A stretch of 64,000 bases of DNA from Colwellia sp. TT2012 (GTDB lineage: Bacteria > Pseudomonadota > Gammaproteobacteria > Enterobacterales > Alteromonadaceae): contig NZ_LJYX01000019.1 of assembly GCF_001440345.1 (NCBI RefSeq), forward strand, positions 1 through 64,000. Reading direction: 5' to 3'. Made by a program: the position numbers and the translations under genes. Numbering within the stretch: position 1 is the stretch's first letter; each line of letters starts with the position of its first letter. Below the pieces are notes generated by a model. It was given only the letters and a program-made list of their open reading frames with translations. It was not told where the DNA came from and ran no database searches. Of the stretch, positions 17,803 through 27,130 are shown piece by piece.

Positions 17803-19026
17803 GTGATAGCTGTGGTAAAAATACAAAAAATGATCGCTTTAATTAACACAACTATGAATAAATTAGTTAGAAATAGCACCATCTTAGCCGTTGTCATAAC
17901 AACTACCCTACTGATAAGCACAAGTATTAATGCAGAAGAGCGCCAAGGTTTACTGCTAAATGCAGCTATAGCAGGCCAATATGACGATAACGTCTTACGA
18001 AAAATCGATCCTATTTCTGATTCATCATTACAATTTTCACCTGAATTACAGTACTTAACTCATCTTGGCAAACACATATTTTCTATGCAATACCAAGGTG
18101 AATACGCGGCCTATAAAGAGAATAACAAGCTCAATTATAACAACCACGACATCGCTTTATTTGCACGTTTAGACCACTCTTTAAAAATAAATTCAGCATT
18201 TAAACTTTCATATAAAGATGAAATAGAAGAGCCAGGGTCAAATAACTCGTCATCATTATTCATTAGACAATTTAACCAAACCAAGATAAAGCAAGCAACG
18301 GCGAAGTTTTATTACGGCAGCAAACAAAGTATTGGCCAATTGGTATTAGGGTTAGATCATAGAGAAAATCGATATACTAATAATTTACAAGGCTACCGTG
18401 ACGTAGATAGAAACAGCATTACGGGAACATTTTTTTATCGTATCGCGCCAAAAACACGCTTACTCTTTCAGGCAAGTATGGGTAACTACAATTATATTAT
18501 TAAAAGTCAATTCCCAGACCAATCAAGTAAAGAAAACTTCTATTTAGCGGGTATTGAATGGGACATAACCGCTAAAACCAGTGGAACATTTAAACTGGGT
18601 TATCAAGGTAAAAACTTTGAGCAAAAAGTGTATAATGACATTAGCGGTTTATCTTATATGCTTGATATGACTTGGAAGCCAAACACCTACTCAACAATAG
18701 AAATAGGTGCCAGTCGAATGACAAGAGAATCATCTCAGCGATTAACCAGCGCTTTTGTAACAAACTCATACACTGCAAACGCCGAACATGAAATAACACC
18801 AAGAACAAAACTTAAAGCATCATACACAGTCGACAGTGATGACATTGTTAGCATACGAAGCAGAACCGATAAACGCCATAAACTAGTTTTAGGGGTAGAG
18901 CATAGCCTGTTAACTTGGCTCAATATAGGCATTGATTATCAATTTATTGAAAGAAACTCTGACTTGGAAATATATAACTATAAAACAACTAGCATAGGGC
19001 TGTCTTTAACGACCAGATTTAAATAA
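17803..19026 (+). CDS. Outer-membrane beta-barrel exopolysaccharide protein (BBP2/VpsM type), locus A
   Basis: The protein has up to 407 aa, with an N-terminal signal sequence ending near INAEE. Long alternating beta-strand sequence follows, ending TTSIGLSLTTRFK with a terminal aromatic residue near the end, as in outer-membrane barrels. Its place directly before Wza- and Wzc-type genes fits the putative-porin/BBP2 family (VpsM in Vibrio VPS). The role is probably polymer passage or anchoring at the outer membrane. Start: GTG 17803 lies 2 bp after AAGGAAG; GTG 17812 in the same frame has better spacing, and ATG 17830 is also possible. A weaker paralogue lies at 52244-53428. Confidence 0.85.
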   Translation: MIAVVKIQKMIALINTTMNKLVRNSTILAVVITTTLLISTSINAEERQGLLLNAAIAGQYDDNVLRKIDPISDSSLQFSPELQYLTHLGKHIFSMQYQGEYAAYKENNKLNYNNHDIALFARLDHSLKINSAFKLSYKDEIEEPGSNNSSSLFIRQFNQTKIKQATAKFYYGSKQSIGQLVLGLDHRENRYTNNLQGYRDVDRNSITGTFFYRIAPKTRLLFQASMGNYNYIIKSQFPDQSSKENFYLAGIEWDITAKTSGTFKLGYQGKNFEQKVYNDISGLSYMLDMTWKPNTYSTIEIGASRMTRESSQRLTSAFVTNSYTANAEHEITPRTKLKASYTVDSDDIVSIRSRTDKRHKLVLGVEHSLLTWLNIGIDYQFIERNSDLEIYNYKTTSIGLSLTTRFK

Positions 19027-19052
19027 CACCTAACACCTAACACCTAACACTT
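19025..19052. repeat. Short tandem repeat, AACACCT x3 plus AACACTT
   Basis: Four 7-bp units directly overlap and follow the stop codon of the beta-barrel gene and lie 30 bp before the Wza-type start codon. The number of units may vary between strains. Confidence 0.8.
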
Positions 19053-19081
19053 AATAACACCAGTAAATAACAAGGAAATTC

Positions 19082-19621
19082 ATGAGGTTAATAAAAATCT
19101 TTATCATCATGTGCATAACAATAATTATGCCTATAACGGGTCTAGCTGTTGCTGACGAAATTGATGGTTATCGTATATCGTCTGATGATCAAATATCAGT
19201 TACAGTATTTAACGAAACAGACTTAAGTGTAAATAAAGTACGCGTTAGTGGTAATGGCGCTATTTCAATGCCATTACTAGGACAAGTCGCTATTGAAGGA
19301 CATACTCTTACTGAAGTAGAACAAAAAATAACAACGTTGTTATTAGAGGGATATTTAAAAAACCCCAACGTTACCGTAACCATTACCGAATACCGCCCTT
19401 TTTACATTAACGGAGAAATTAAAAAGCCTGGCAGTTACCCATACAAAAAGAACTTAACCATAGAAAAAGCGGTAGCACTTGCCGGTGGTTTCACTGAAAG
19501 AGCCTCTCGAACAACAATTAATTTAGTAAGCGAAAATGATAAACGTATTGTCAAGCCTGTCGGCTTAAGTGACAAAATAAAACCAGGTGATGTAATCACT
19601 ATCAGCGAAAGTTTTTTTTAA
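19082..19621 (+). CDS. Wza-type polysaccharide export protein, locus A
   Basis: The 179-aa protein has a signal peptide (cleavage near LAVADE), a polysaccharide export domain (YRISSDDQISVTVFNETDLS...) and one SLBB-like domain starting FYINGEIKKPGSYPY. It is shorter than Wza (about 370 aa) and resembles the compact VpsN/EpsA-type exporters seen with beta-barrel partners. No lipobox cysteine is visible, so it may be periplasmic rather than lipid-anchored. CAAGGAAATTC precedes ATG 19082. It lies 6 bp upstream of the tyrosine kinase gene, in one operon. A paralogue is at 51701-52237. Confidence 0.93.
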   Translation: MRLIKIFIIMCITIIMPITGLAVADEIDGYRISSDDQISVTVFNETDLSVNKVRVSGNGAISMPLLGQVAIEGHTLTEVEQKITTLLLEGYLKNPNVTVTITEYRPFYINGEIKKPGSYPYKKNLTIEKAVALAGGFTERASRTTINLVSENDKRIVKPVGLSDKIKPGDVITISESFF

Positions 19622-19627
19622 GGACGA

Positions 19628-21892
19628 ATGAATATGAACACAGCCGTTGCTGATAAATCACTAGCAGTTCAAGCTATTCCTAATAATTTTGATAACGAAG
19701 AGATTATTGATATAGGCCAGTATTGGCGGACAATTAAAAGGGCTAAATGGAGCATAATGGCAGTAACCTTATTCTGCCTAATCATTGGTGGCTTAATTGC
19801 CTCATCAGCTGTACCCATATACAGAGCATCCGCCAAAATATTGGCTGACCCTCAGCAGCCTAATGCCAATAGAAACGAGCAATATATCGCCTCTGCATTG
19901 GTGTTTTTATACTACGAAACACAGTACGAAATAATTAAATCACGTAGCCTTGCGGCAACGGTGGTTGAAAAACTTGGCTTAGTTGAAAAATATAAACAAG
20001 CGCAACAAGAAAATAAAAACAAAGCAGTTTCTGGTTTTAGTAGCACCATTAAAGAAATAAAAACAGAGTTTACGGCACTGTTCAGTCAAGGTAATCAGGC
20101 TAAAAACATAGCCCCTACTGATGCTGACATTAAAGAGATGCTTGCTTTCGGTATTCAAGCGGGTATTGAAGTATCGGGCGGTAAACAAAGTCAGATAATT
20201 AATATTAGTTATACCTCTGCTGACCCACAGGATGCTGCAAAAATAATCAATGCAATTTCTGATGCCTACATTCAATTTGGCTTAGAATCACGCTTAGCTG
20301 AAGTTAAAAACACTGAAGCTTGGTTAGGCGAGCAATCTGCCTTGCTAAAGCAAAAACTTCAAGAATCAGAAACTAAGCTGAGCACTTATCGCTCACAACA
20401 AGGCTTGGTTGATACTAGCCAACAAAAGCGTATTGCCAATACCCAACTGCAATCATTAAACAACGAATTAATACGTGCGCAAACTAAATTAAGCGCGGCA
20501 GAAGAACAATATTTAGCGGTTAAAAACGTTAAACCCGGTGCAAGAGAATTCTACTCATTAGGGCCGGTATTACAAAACAAATCAACCAGCGATATGGTAA
20601 AAGAAGAAGCTTTTTTATCACGTAAAGTTAACGAACTTTTCGAACGCTATGGCGAGAAACATCCCAAAATGATAGCGGCGCGTGCCGACCTTAAAAGTGC
20701 ACAAAATAATCTTGCCACAGAAGTAACTAAGGTAGTTGATAATATTGAAAAAAATTACCGTTTAGCACAATTCCAAGTAACAAACATCAATAAACTAATA
20801 AGTAAAACTAGGGCTGATATCCAATCACTGCAAACTGAAAACTTTTCATTAGTTAGCTTAGAAAGAGAGGTGGAAAATAACCGCAGAATTTATGAACACT
20901 TTCAAATTAGCCTAATGGAAATTAGTGGGCAAAGTAAATATACCGCTTCAAACGTGCAAATTATTGACCGAGCAACAATCCCTAAAGCGCCGTTCAAGCC
21001 GAATATTAAAATGATAATTGTGCTTGCAGCTGTATTTGGTCTTTTCTTTGGCATTGTCTTAGCCTTTATGCGCGAAGCATTAAACAACACCTTTAAAACA
21101 CCTGATACCATTGAAGAAAAACTAAAAATAGCAGCGTTAGGCATTACCCCGATAGTTAAAGGTAAAAAGAATAGCACTATACCGGAAAAGCAATATTTAG
21201 AGGATTCTCGCTCCCCCTTTGCTGAAAGTATCAATACTATTCGTACCGGTTTATTGTTTTCAAATATTGATAACCCACCCAGAACGATTCTAGTGACCTC
21301 AGCAACAGGTAGTGAAGGTAAATCCACCTTGGCCATGAACCTTGCAGCGGCCTATAGTAACTTAGGGAAAACCTTGTTACTTGAAGTCGATTTGCGCAAA
21401 CCAAGCATAGCTAAAAGTTTAGGTATAGAGAATAAATTAGGGTTAACTGATTTAGTTACCGGCACAATTACCGCAGAAAGTGATATTTTTCACAAAGATA
21501 ATAATGACCAATTAACCATTATTACCTGTGGCACTATGGCGAGAAACCCGCTTGAGCTATTGTCTTCACAAAAATTTGAACATGTGCTTGAAAAACTTAA
21601 GCAGCACTTTGACTACATAATATTAGATGGCCCGCCGACACTACCGGTGAGCGACTCTTGCATTTTAGCCAATAAAGTTGATGGCGTTATCTTTACCGTT
21701 AAAGCCGAAGATACCCGTATTAACGTCGCTAAAGAGGCAGTATCACGTTTACAAAAATTAAACGCCAATATTATTGGCGCGGTGTTAACGGTAGCCGAAC
21801 CCAATAAAATGAGTTATTACGGCGATCATTATTATTCCGGTGAATATTATGGGGTAACACCAGAAAAAGACACCTTACGCAGTATCGCCTAA
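19628..21892 (+). CDS. Wzc-type tyrosine autokinase/polysaccharide co-polymerase, locus A
   Basis: This 754-aa inner-membrane protein has a Wzz domain flanked by TM segments at about 41-62 and 461-480, with a long periplasmic coiled-coil region between. The C-terminal BY-kinase has Walker A SATGSEGKST (558-567), Walker A' LEVDLRKPS (585-593) and Walker B YIILDGPP (663-670). A tyrosine cluster (YYGDHYYSGEYYG, about 730-742) is the autophosphorylation tail. It controls chain length and export together with the Wza-type protein upstream and the phosphatase downstream. A paralogue is at 49428-51701. It is intact. Confidence 0.96.
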   Translation: MNMNTAVADKSLAVQAIPNNFDNEEIIDIGQYWRTIKRAKWSIMAVTLFCLIIGGLIASSAVPIYRASAKILADPQQPNANRNEQYIASALVFLYYETQYEIIKSRSLAATVVEKLGLVEKYKQAQQENKNKAVSGFSSTIKEIKTEFTALFSQGNQAKNIAPTDADIKEMLAFGIQAGIEVSGGKQSQIINISYTSADPQDAAKIINAISDAYIQFGLESRLAEVKNTEAWLGEQSALLKQKLQESETKLSTYRSQQGLVDTSQQKRIANTQLQSLNNELIRAQTKLSAAEEQYLAVKNVKPGAREFYSLGPVLQNKSTSDMVKEEAFLSRKVNELFERYGEKHPKMIAARADLKSAQNNLATEVTKVVDNIEKNYRLAQFQVTNINKLISKTRADIQSLQTENFSLVSLEREVENNRRIYEHFQISLMEISGQSKYTASNVQIIDRATIPKAPFKPNIKMIIVLAAVFGLFFGIVLAFMREALNNTFKTPDTIEEKLKIAALGITPIVKGKKNSTIPEKQYLEDSRSPFAESINTIRTGLLFSNIDNPPRTILVTSATGSEGKSTLAMNLAAAYSNLGKTLLLEVDLRKPSIAKSLGIENKLGLTDLVTGTITAESDIFHKDNNDQLTIITCGTMARNPLELLSSQKFEHVLEKLKQHFDYIILDGPPTLPVSDSCILANKVDGVIFTVKAEDTRINVAKEAVSRLQKLNANIIGAVLTVAEPNKMSYYGDHYYSGEYYGVTPEKDTLRSIA

Positions 21893-21914
21893 GCTGGTTT
21901 AACGGACAAAACAT

Positions 21915-21944
21915 GAGAATGACGGTCTTACTCGCCGTCATTCT
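21915..21944. terminator. Strong hairpin after the Wzc gene
   Basis: GAGAATGACGG, 9-nt loop, CCGTCATTCTC: a perfect 11-bp stem 22 bp past the Wzc stop. No good U-run follows, so it may be an attenuator or RNA-stability element rather than a full terminator. It shares the GAATGACGG motif with the repeats at 47863-47920. Confidence 0.55.
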
Positions 21945-22043
21945 CTAAGTCTCTTATACGGAATCTTGTCGGCAGTTATAAGTTCCTCGGTTAAAACAGC
22001 GCATTGACGATAGTTTCAGTTAACTTTATAAAGGCATACAGGC

Positions 22044-22772
22044 ATGATCGACATTCACAGCCATATATTACCCGGTATCGACGACGGTGCACGCACCCTT
22101 GCCGAAGCGCTAGATATGCTGCGCATGGCTATCGACCAAGGGGTGACTACACAAGTATTAACCCCGCATATTCACATGGGACGCTTTGATAATACCAAAC
22201 AAGGTATAGAGCAAAAATTTAGCCAATTTCAACAGCAAGTAGATGAAGCTAACATTTCCATAAAACTTCTTTTGGCTGCCGAGCTGCGCATAGGCCCTGA
22301 AATAATGGCATTAGTAAATAACAAGCAAGTTCCTTGGCTTGGCGAATATCAAGGGCAAAAAACGTTTCTACTAGAGTTCCCAAGAAACGATATTCCCTTC
22401 GGCAGTGACAACATGGTGAGATGGTTACTCTCTAAAAACTGTTTACCGGTAATAGTACACCCGGAGCGCAACCGAACCTTTCTAACTCACCCTGAAAAGC
22501 TAACAGTGTTCACAGATTTAGGCTGCCCCATTCAAATTACCGCTAGCAGCCTTACCGGCAAGTTTGGCGCAGATGTGCAACAGTGGTCAGAACAATTACT
22601 CATTGATGGAAAAGTTAGCGCCATTGCCTCTGACTGTCATAATTTGAAAGGAAGAACGCCTGATTTACAAGCGGGTTATGAACACGCTAAAGCGATAGTG
22701 GGAGAGCAACAAGCAAGTACACTAGTTAACTTAACCCCCAACATGTTGCTCCACAATAATAAATATCAATAA
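22044..22772 (+). CDS. CpsB/YwqE-type protein-tyrosine phosphatase (PHP domain), locus A
   Basis: This 242-aa manganese-dependent phosphatase of the PHP superfamily has metal-ligand motifs MIDIHSHILPGIDDGA (residues 1-16), TPHIHMGRF, VHPERN and ASDCHN. In known systems CpsB/YwqE removes phosphate from the BY-kinase C-terminal tyrosines, so it should act on the kinase encoded just upstream. It lies 151 bp after that gene, with the hairpin between them. A paralogue (48696-49424) occupies the same position in locus B. Confidence 0.93.
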   Translation: MIDIHSHILPGIDDGARTLAEALDMLRMAIDQGVTTQVLTPHIHMGRFDNTKQGIEQKFSQFQQQVDEANISIKLLLAAELRIGPEIMALVNNKQVPWLGEYQGQKTFLLEFPRNDIPFGSDNMVRWLLSKNCLPVIVHPERNRTFLTHPEKLTVFTDLGCPIQITASSLTGKFGADVQQWSEQLLIDGKVSAIASDCHNLKGRTPDLQAGYEHAKAIVGEQQASTLVNLTPNMLLHNNKYQ

Positions 22773-22813
22773 ATGTCCCAATAGGATTAAAGTCAACCTG
22801 AGGCTCACCGAGA

Positions 22814-23851
22814 ATGGGCTATACCAATGAAAGCAAGGCTGAAGCAATGAACATTCCAGCTCAAAGAAGAAAACAATTAAAAAAAAACAACCTCAGCAAT
22901 TTATTTTCTACCTGGGCCTTTTATTTTTTCATTATTATAACGACTATAACTTTATCTCCCTACAATTTTGACTTTGCTACAAATGGTGTATTTACATGGA
23001 CAATCAATACATTTGATATGTTCGAAAATCTATTTTTATTATTCCCAATAGGTTTTTTTCTCACACTTGCCAGCGATAAAGTAAAACCAATAGACATAGT
23101 TAAATATACGGCTATCGGCTTTATTTTCAGTTTATTTATTGAGTTTTCACAATTATTTTTGAAAAGTAGATCCAGTCAATATTGGGATGTTATAGCCAAT
23201 ACTCTAAGTATAATTTTGGGAGCGTTTACTGCGGTCTGTCTAAAGCCTTTAACAAATAAGTTATCAATAACAAATTCATCCATTGCTATGTTAATAAGTA
23301 CGCTTTTCTTACTTAGCATATTATTAATTACAAGATTAATGATGAACAAGCAAAACTTCGGTTTTTTTGAACTCTGTTTATTACTGTGTAGTAGTGGCCT
23401 TTTAGTGCTGATACTTAGCCATTACTCACAAAAAAACAACGAGTTACTTCTAGGTGTAAGTGCCATAACAAGCATTGCTTTTGTTTTTGTAAGTTTATTG
23501 CCACTCTTATTTACTAATACTCCTTTATTCCTAATACTTAGCCTACTTTCTGGGCTATTAGTGCCTGCGTGTGTATTTGTAATGTCTATCACTGATAATC
23601 TTTCACATTCAACAAAAAAAATGATTATATTTATTATCATCTATCCGCCTATTATAGTTTTCAGCGGAATAGCCATCACAAATTTAATGGCGACAAGCGC
23701 AGGATTTTCCATACTGCAACTAGATAGGTTATACGGCGTAAATGAAGGCCGTGGTGTAGGTGGTGTTATGGTACAAGCGCTATTACTACTGACCATAACA
23801 GCGCAACTGCTTCACTATGTTATCTACTCGAAGAGCAGTACAAAAAGTTGA
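22814..23851 (+). CDS. VanZ-family membrane protein
   Basis: This 345-aa polytopic membrane protein has about nine hydrophobic segments. The first ~130 residues have the VanZ pattern: LSPYNFDF, then a loop with DMFENLFLLFPIGFFL, then IEFSQLFLKSRSSQYWDVIANTLSIILGA. VanZ-like proteins often accompany exopolysaccharide loci, but their role is not settled. An alternative start is ATG 22847, which has AAGG at a better distance. It is the last gene of export module A and is followed by a terminator. Confidence 0.85.
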   Translation: MGYTNESKAEAMNIPAQRRKQLKKNNLSNLFSTWAFYFFIIITTITLSPYNFDFATNGVFTWTINTFDMFENLFLLFPIGFFLTLASDKVKPIDIVKYTAIGFIFSLFIEFSQLFLKSRSSQYWDVIANTLSIILGAFTAVCLKPLTNKLSITNSSIAMLISTLFLLSILLITRLMMNKQNFGFFELCLLLCSSGLLVLILSHYSQKNNELLLGVSAITSIAFVFVSLLPLLFTNTPLFLILSLLSGLLVPACVFVMSITDNLSHSTKKMIIFIIIYPPIIVFSGIAITNLMATSAGFSILQLDRLYGVNEGRGVGGVMVQALLLLTITAQLLHYVIYSKSSTKS

Positions 23852-23894
23852 GTCCGCCCCCTAAAACATAAAAACAATAAATTTAACGAATAAA

Positions 23895-23918
23895 AAACCC
23901 TCTATAAATAGAGGGTTT
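23895..23918. terminator. Bidirectional terminator between export module A and the minus-strand locus A genes
   Basis: AAACCCTCTA, loop TAAA, TAGAGGGTTT with flanking A and T runs, placed between the convergent vanZ-like and wecBC genes. Confidence 0.9.
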
Positions 23919-23958
23919 CATTAAGTTTTAAATCCTGCGTGTTTTTATAAAATAACGG

Positions 23959-26232
23959 CTAACGTAATAGGCCGCAGGTATCTATTAATGAGTCACTCGC
24001 CTTTAACTCTTTATAACAGTTATGACCTGTTACCAAGACCACAATATCTGCCCAGGCGAATAACTCATCAACTTCGTTAATACGCGCTACTGACCACTGA
24101 GGAACATAAGGGTCATGGTACTTAACCTCAAGGCCTGCCTGTTGTAATGCATGCACCAATGGCTCTGCTGGCGTTTCACGACAATCATCAACATTAGGTT
24201 TATAGGCAACACCTAAAATACCAATTTTTTGACTTTCACTCGTTCTAGCTTGGCTAATAATTTTGTTGGCTATTTCAATGGGTCTTTTATCATTAATAGC
24301 ACGCGCCATACGAACAAAATCACCAGCTTTAGTATTTTCAACTAAAAACCAAGGGTCAATCGGAATACAATGACCTCCAACACCTGGGCCAGGGGTTAAT
24401 ACATTAACTCTCGGGTGACGGTTAGCAAGGCGCACCACTTCATAAACATCAACCTCTAGCTCTTCACATACTTGTGATAGTTCATTGGCAAAGGCAATAC
24501 CAACATCACGAGAAGTATTTTCTACTAGTTTAATACACTCCGCAGTGGTTAAGTCGGTTAAGAAAATCTCACCTTTAACGAAACTTTGATAAATGGCTTT
24601 AACCTTTTGCTGAGCAACAGCATTACTTGCACCAATGATACGGTCGTTATTAACTAATTCATCTAAGGTTGCGCCGGGAATAGCACGCTCAGGGCAATGC
24701 ACTACATCCACGTTTAAACCTGCATCAGCAAAGCGTTTAGCAACAGCCATACTTGTTTGCGGTGAAATAGTTGACTCAATAATCACGGTTTGTCCGCTTT
24801 TAGCCACTTTAGCAATGGCATCGGTAGCACTAAATACATAACTACGATCACAACGATTATCTTTATGTGGTGTCGGTACCGCCACTAAATAAGTATCACT
24901 TGAAGGAATTTCTGTCGTGGCAACTAAATACCCCTGAGAGACCACTTTAGTAATAAGTTCCGGCAAGCCAATTTCATCAAAGGGACACTCTGCGCGGTTT
25001 ATTGCCGCAACTTTTTCTTTATTTAAATCAACACCGGTAACGCGGTAACCTGCTTGCGCGAGTAAACTGGCTATTGGTAAACCCATATAACCCATGCCAA
25101 CCACAGCAATAGTTTGGTTCTTAGCAACAATAGGCCGCTCTAACGCCGTACTGTTCTCATCAAATAAAACATCAATAATGGCTTCAGCGACATGGCCATC
25201 ACCAAAAGGGTTGTCCCAGGTATAGTTATCACGACTTAACCATTTTTTCGCCGCCTTAACGGCTTTTTCTGCATCACGACCAACAAGTTCACTTGCGCCA
25301 ACTTCAACGGCTTCAGGTCGCTCAGTATTCTCTCTGAGTGTCAGGCTTGGCACACCTAATAAACAGGCTTCTTCTTGTATACCACCAGAATCGGTTAAAA
25401 TTAATTTAGCGTGCTTTTGTAATTGAATAAAGTCCAAATAACCTACGGGCGGAATAAGTTGTAAATAATCAGGTACTTTTATGTCAAACTCTTGGAGTCT
25501 TGATTGAGTTCTTGGGTGAATTGGCCACACTATTTTACCGGTATAATTTACATGCATTTCATCAAATAAGTGCAGTAACTCCATAAGATTAGCTTTTACA
25601 TCTACGTTTGATGCTCGGTGAGCTGTCACTAAAAAGTAGTCACCCGCAGTTAAATCAAGATCTTTTAAAATGGTACTTTTTTGTGCGGATATTTCTAAAT
25701 TTTGAAATAATGAGTCCGAGACAGTATTACCAACAGTATAAATTCGGCTGTTCGGTATACCTTCTTTTACTAAAATCGCATGCTGGTTAGGGCCAACCGC
25801 AAACAAGTACTCACTCATGTGGTCGGTTAAAATACGGTTAGTTTCTTCCGGCATAGTGCGGTCGTAACTACGTAAACCGGCTTCAATGTGACCTACTTTT
25901 ATACCAAGTTTTGAAGCCGCTAACGCGCCCGCTAACACCGTATTAGTATCACCTTGCACTAAAACCACATCCGGTTTTTCAGCTAACAGTATTGGTTCCA
26001 TTTTAATTAAAATGTTACCCGTTTGATTACTGTGTAAACCTGAGCCTACGCCGAGGTTATAATGAGGTGCTGGTAAATGTAACTCATCAAAAAAGATACT
26101 ATCCATATCTTTTGAGTAATGTTGATTAGAGTGAATAATAAAAAACGAGATGCCTCGCTTTTCACATTCACGGATCACCGGAGCCATTTTAATTATTTCA
26201 GGCCTTGTTCCTACAATAATGCCGATTTTCAT
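23959..26232 (-). CDS. wecBC: Fused UDP-GlcNAc 2-epimerase / UDP-ManNAc 6-dehydrogenase
   Basis: One 757-aa frame joins two enzymes that are usually separate. Residues 1 to about 360 are WecB (non-hydrolysing UDP-GlcNAc 2-epimerase: VGTRPEIIKMAP, HIEAGLRS, TDSGGIQEE, RENTERPE). From about 374, WecC begins with the NAD-binding GMGYMG (379-384) and includes VPTPHKDN and the dehydrogenase active site GPGVGGHCIP with Cys622. Together they convert UDP-GlcNAc to UDP-ManNAcA in the cytoplasm. The reading frame is continuous across the junction. The next gene upstream is a WecG/TagA-family transferase, the natural user of such a donor. Confidence 0.93.
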   Translation of the reverse strand: MKIGIIVGTRPEIIKMAPVIRECEKRGISFFIIHSNQHYSKDMDSIFFDELHLPAPHYNLGVGSGLHSNQTGNILIKMEPILLAEKPDVVLVQGDTNTVLAGALAASKLGIKVGHIEAGLRSYDRTMPEETNRILTDHMSEYLFAVGPNQHAILVKEGIPNSRIYTVGNTVSDSLFQNLEISAQKSTILKDLDLTAGDYFLVTAHRASNVDVKANLMELLHLFDEMHVNYTGKIVWPIHPRTQSRLQEFDIKVPDYLQLIPPVGYLDFIQLQKHAKLILTDSGGIQEEACLLGVPSLTLRENTERPEAVEVGASELVGRDAEKAVKAAKKWLSRDNYTWDNPFGDGHVAEAIIDVLFDENSTALERPIVAKNQTIAVVGMGYMGLPIASLLAQAGYRVTGVDLNKEKVAAINRAECPFDEIGLPELITKVVSQGYLVATTEIPSSDTYLVAVPTPHKDNRCDRSYVFSATDAIAKVAKSGQTVIIESTISPQTSMAVAKRFADAGLNVDVVHCPERAIPGATLDELVNNDRIIGASNAVAQQKVKAIYQSFVKGEIFLTDLTTAECIKLVENTSRDVGIAFANELSQVCEELEVDVYEVVRLANRHPRVNVLTPGPGVGGHCIPIDPWFLVENTKAGDFVRMARAINDKRPIEIANKIISQARTSESQKIGILGVAYKPNVDDCRETPAEPLVHALQQAGLEVKYHDPYVPQWSVARINEVDELFAWADIVVLVTGHNCYKELKASDSLIDTCGLLR

Positions 26233-26373
26233 TTATTTTCCTAACATAAAGTTTAATTAATTTTTGTCGTTAAGTGCTTTACTGATAATTCACAGCTGAC
26301 AGCTAAAATCGAAAGTGCAATACGTTAACCTGACTCAGGTTAACTGTTATTATTTATAATTTCTTAGCAAATA

Positions 26374-27123
26374 TTATTTCTTAGTAAAAAAGCGTTCTTT
26401 AATCAGCAAGGCAGCAAATTTACTATTGGTAACTAAATAACGTTTCCACATTCTGCCCGGCTCTTGAATTATCCGATACAGCCACTCTAAGCCATTGTTC
26501 TGCATCCACACTGGCGCACGCTTAACTTTACCGGCAACGACATCAAAAGTGCCACCCACACCCATAACGAAATCGACGCCAAGCTTGTCTTGCCACTTGT
26601 TAATAAAGTTTTCTTTTTTCGGCGAAGTGATGGCAACAAAAAGTAATTTGGCACCAGAGTCTTTAATCATTTGTACCACGGCGGCTTCATCATGCCCCTC
26701 TTCATTAAAGAAATAACCATGATGAAAACCAGCCAAGGTTAACTGCGGATATAAGGCCTGAACTTTTTCAGCGGTTTTGGCGACAACATCTTCTTTAGCA
26801 CCGAGCAGAAACACCGGAAAATCACGTTTGGCACTCATCGCCATTAACTGATGAAATAAATCTACACCGGCAACGCGTTCTGTTACTTTATGGCCACAAA
26901 AACGTGCACCTAATACCACGCCCATACCATCAATATTGATCATATCGCAGGCTTTAACTGAATCAGCTAATACGCTATCGGTTTGCATATGTACTAACTT
27001 GGCAACATTAACCACCACATGTTGCATAAACTCGCCGTTTAGCAATTTATCTTCTATATGCGCAACACTTTCACTCATGGATAAACTGTCCATTGGCGCG
27101 CCTAAAAATTCTATTCTGGCCAT
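26374..27123 (-). CDS. WecG/TagA/CpsF-family glycosyltransferase (GT26)
   Basis: The 249-aa protein has the family pattern: D-rich NIDGMGVVLGARFCG, then VFLLGAKEDVV, the conserved LFVAITSPKKENFI, and GVGGTFDVVAGKVKRAPVWMQ...GLEWLYRIIQEPGRMWKRY. WecG uses UDP-ManNAcA and TagA uses UDP-ManNAc, adding the second sugar on an undecaprenyl-linked acceptor. The adjacent fused WecB-WecC supports ManNAcA as donor (inference). It is cytoplasmic or membrane-peripheral. It lies 7 bp after the VpsJ-like gene. Confidence 0.92.
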   Translation of the reverse strand: MARIEFLGAPMDSLSMSESVAHIEDKLLNGEFMQHVVVNVAKLVHMQTDSVLADSVKACDMINIDGMGVVLGARFCGHKVTERVAGVDLFHQLMAMSAKRDFPVFLLGAKEDVVAKTAEKVQALYPQLTLAGFHHGYFFNEEGHDEAAVVQMIKDSGAKLLFVAITSPKKENFINKWQDKLGVDFVMGVGGTFDVVAGKVKRAPVWMQNNGLEWLYRIIQEPGRMWKRYLVTNSKFAALLIKERFFTKK

Positions 27124-27130
27124 TTAATTC

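Noticed and set aside
22004-22189. 61-codon frame at the start of the phosphatase gene
   Set aside because: Different frame of the PHP phosphatase, whose own frame has all the motifs.
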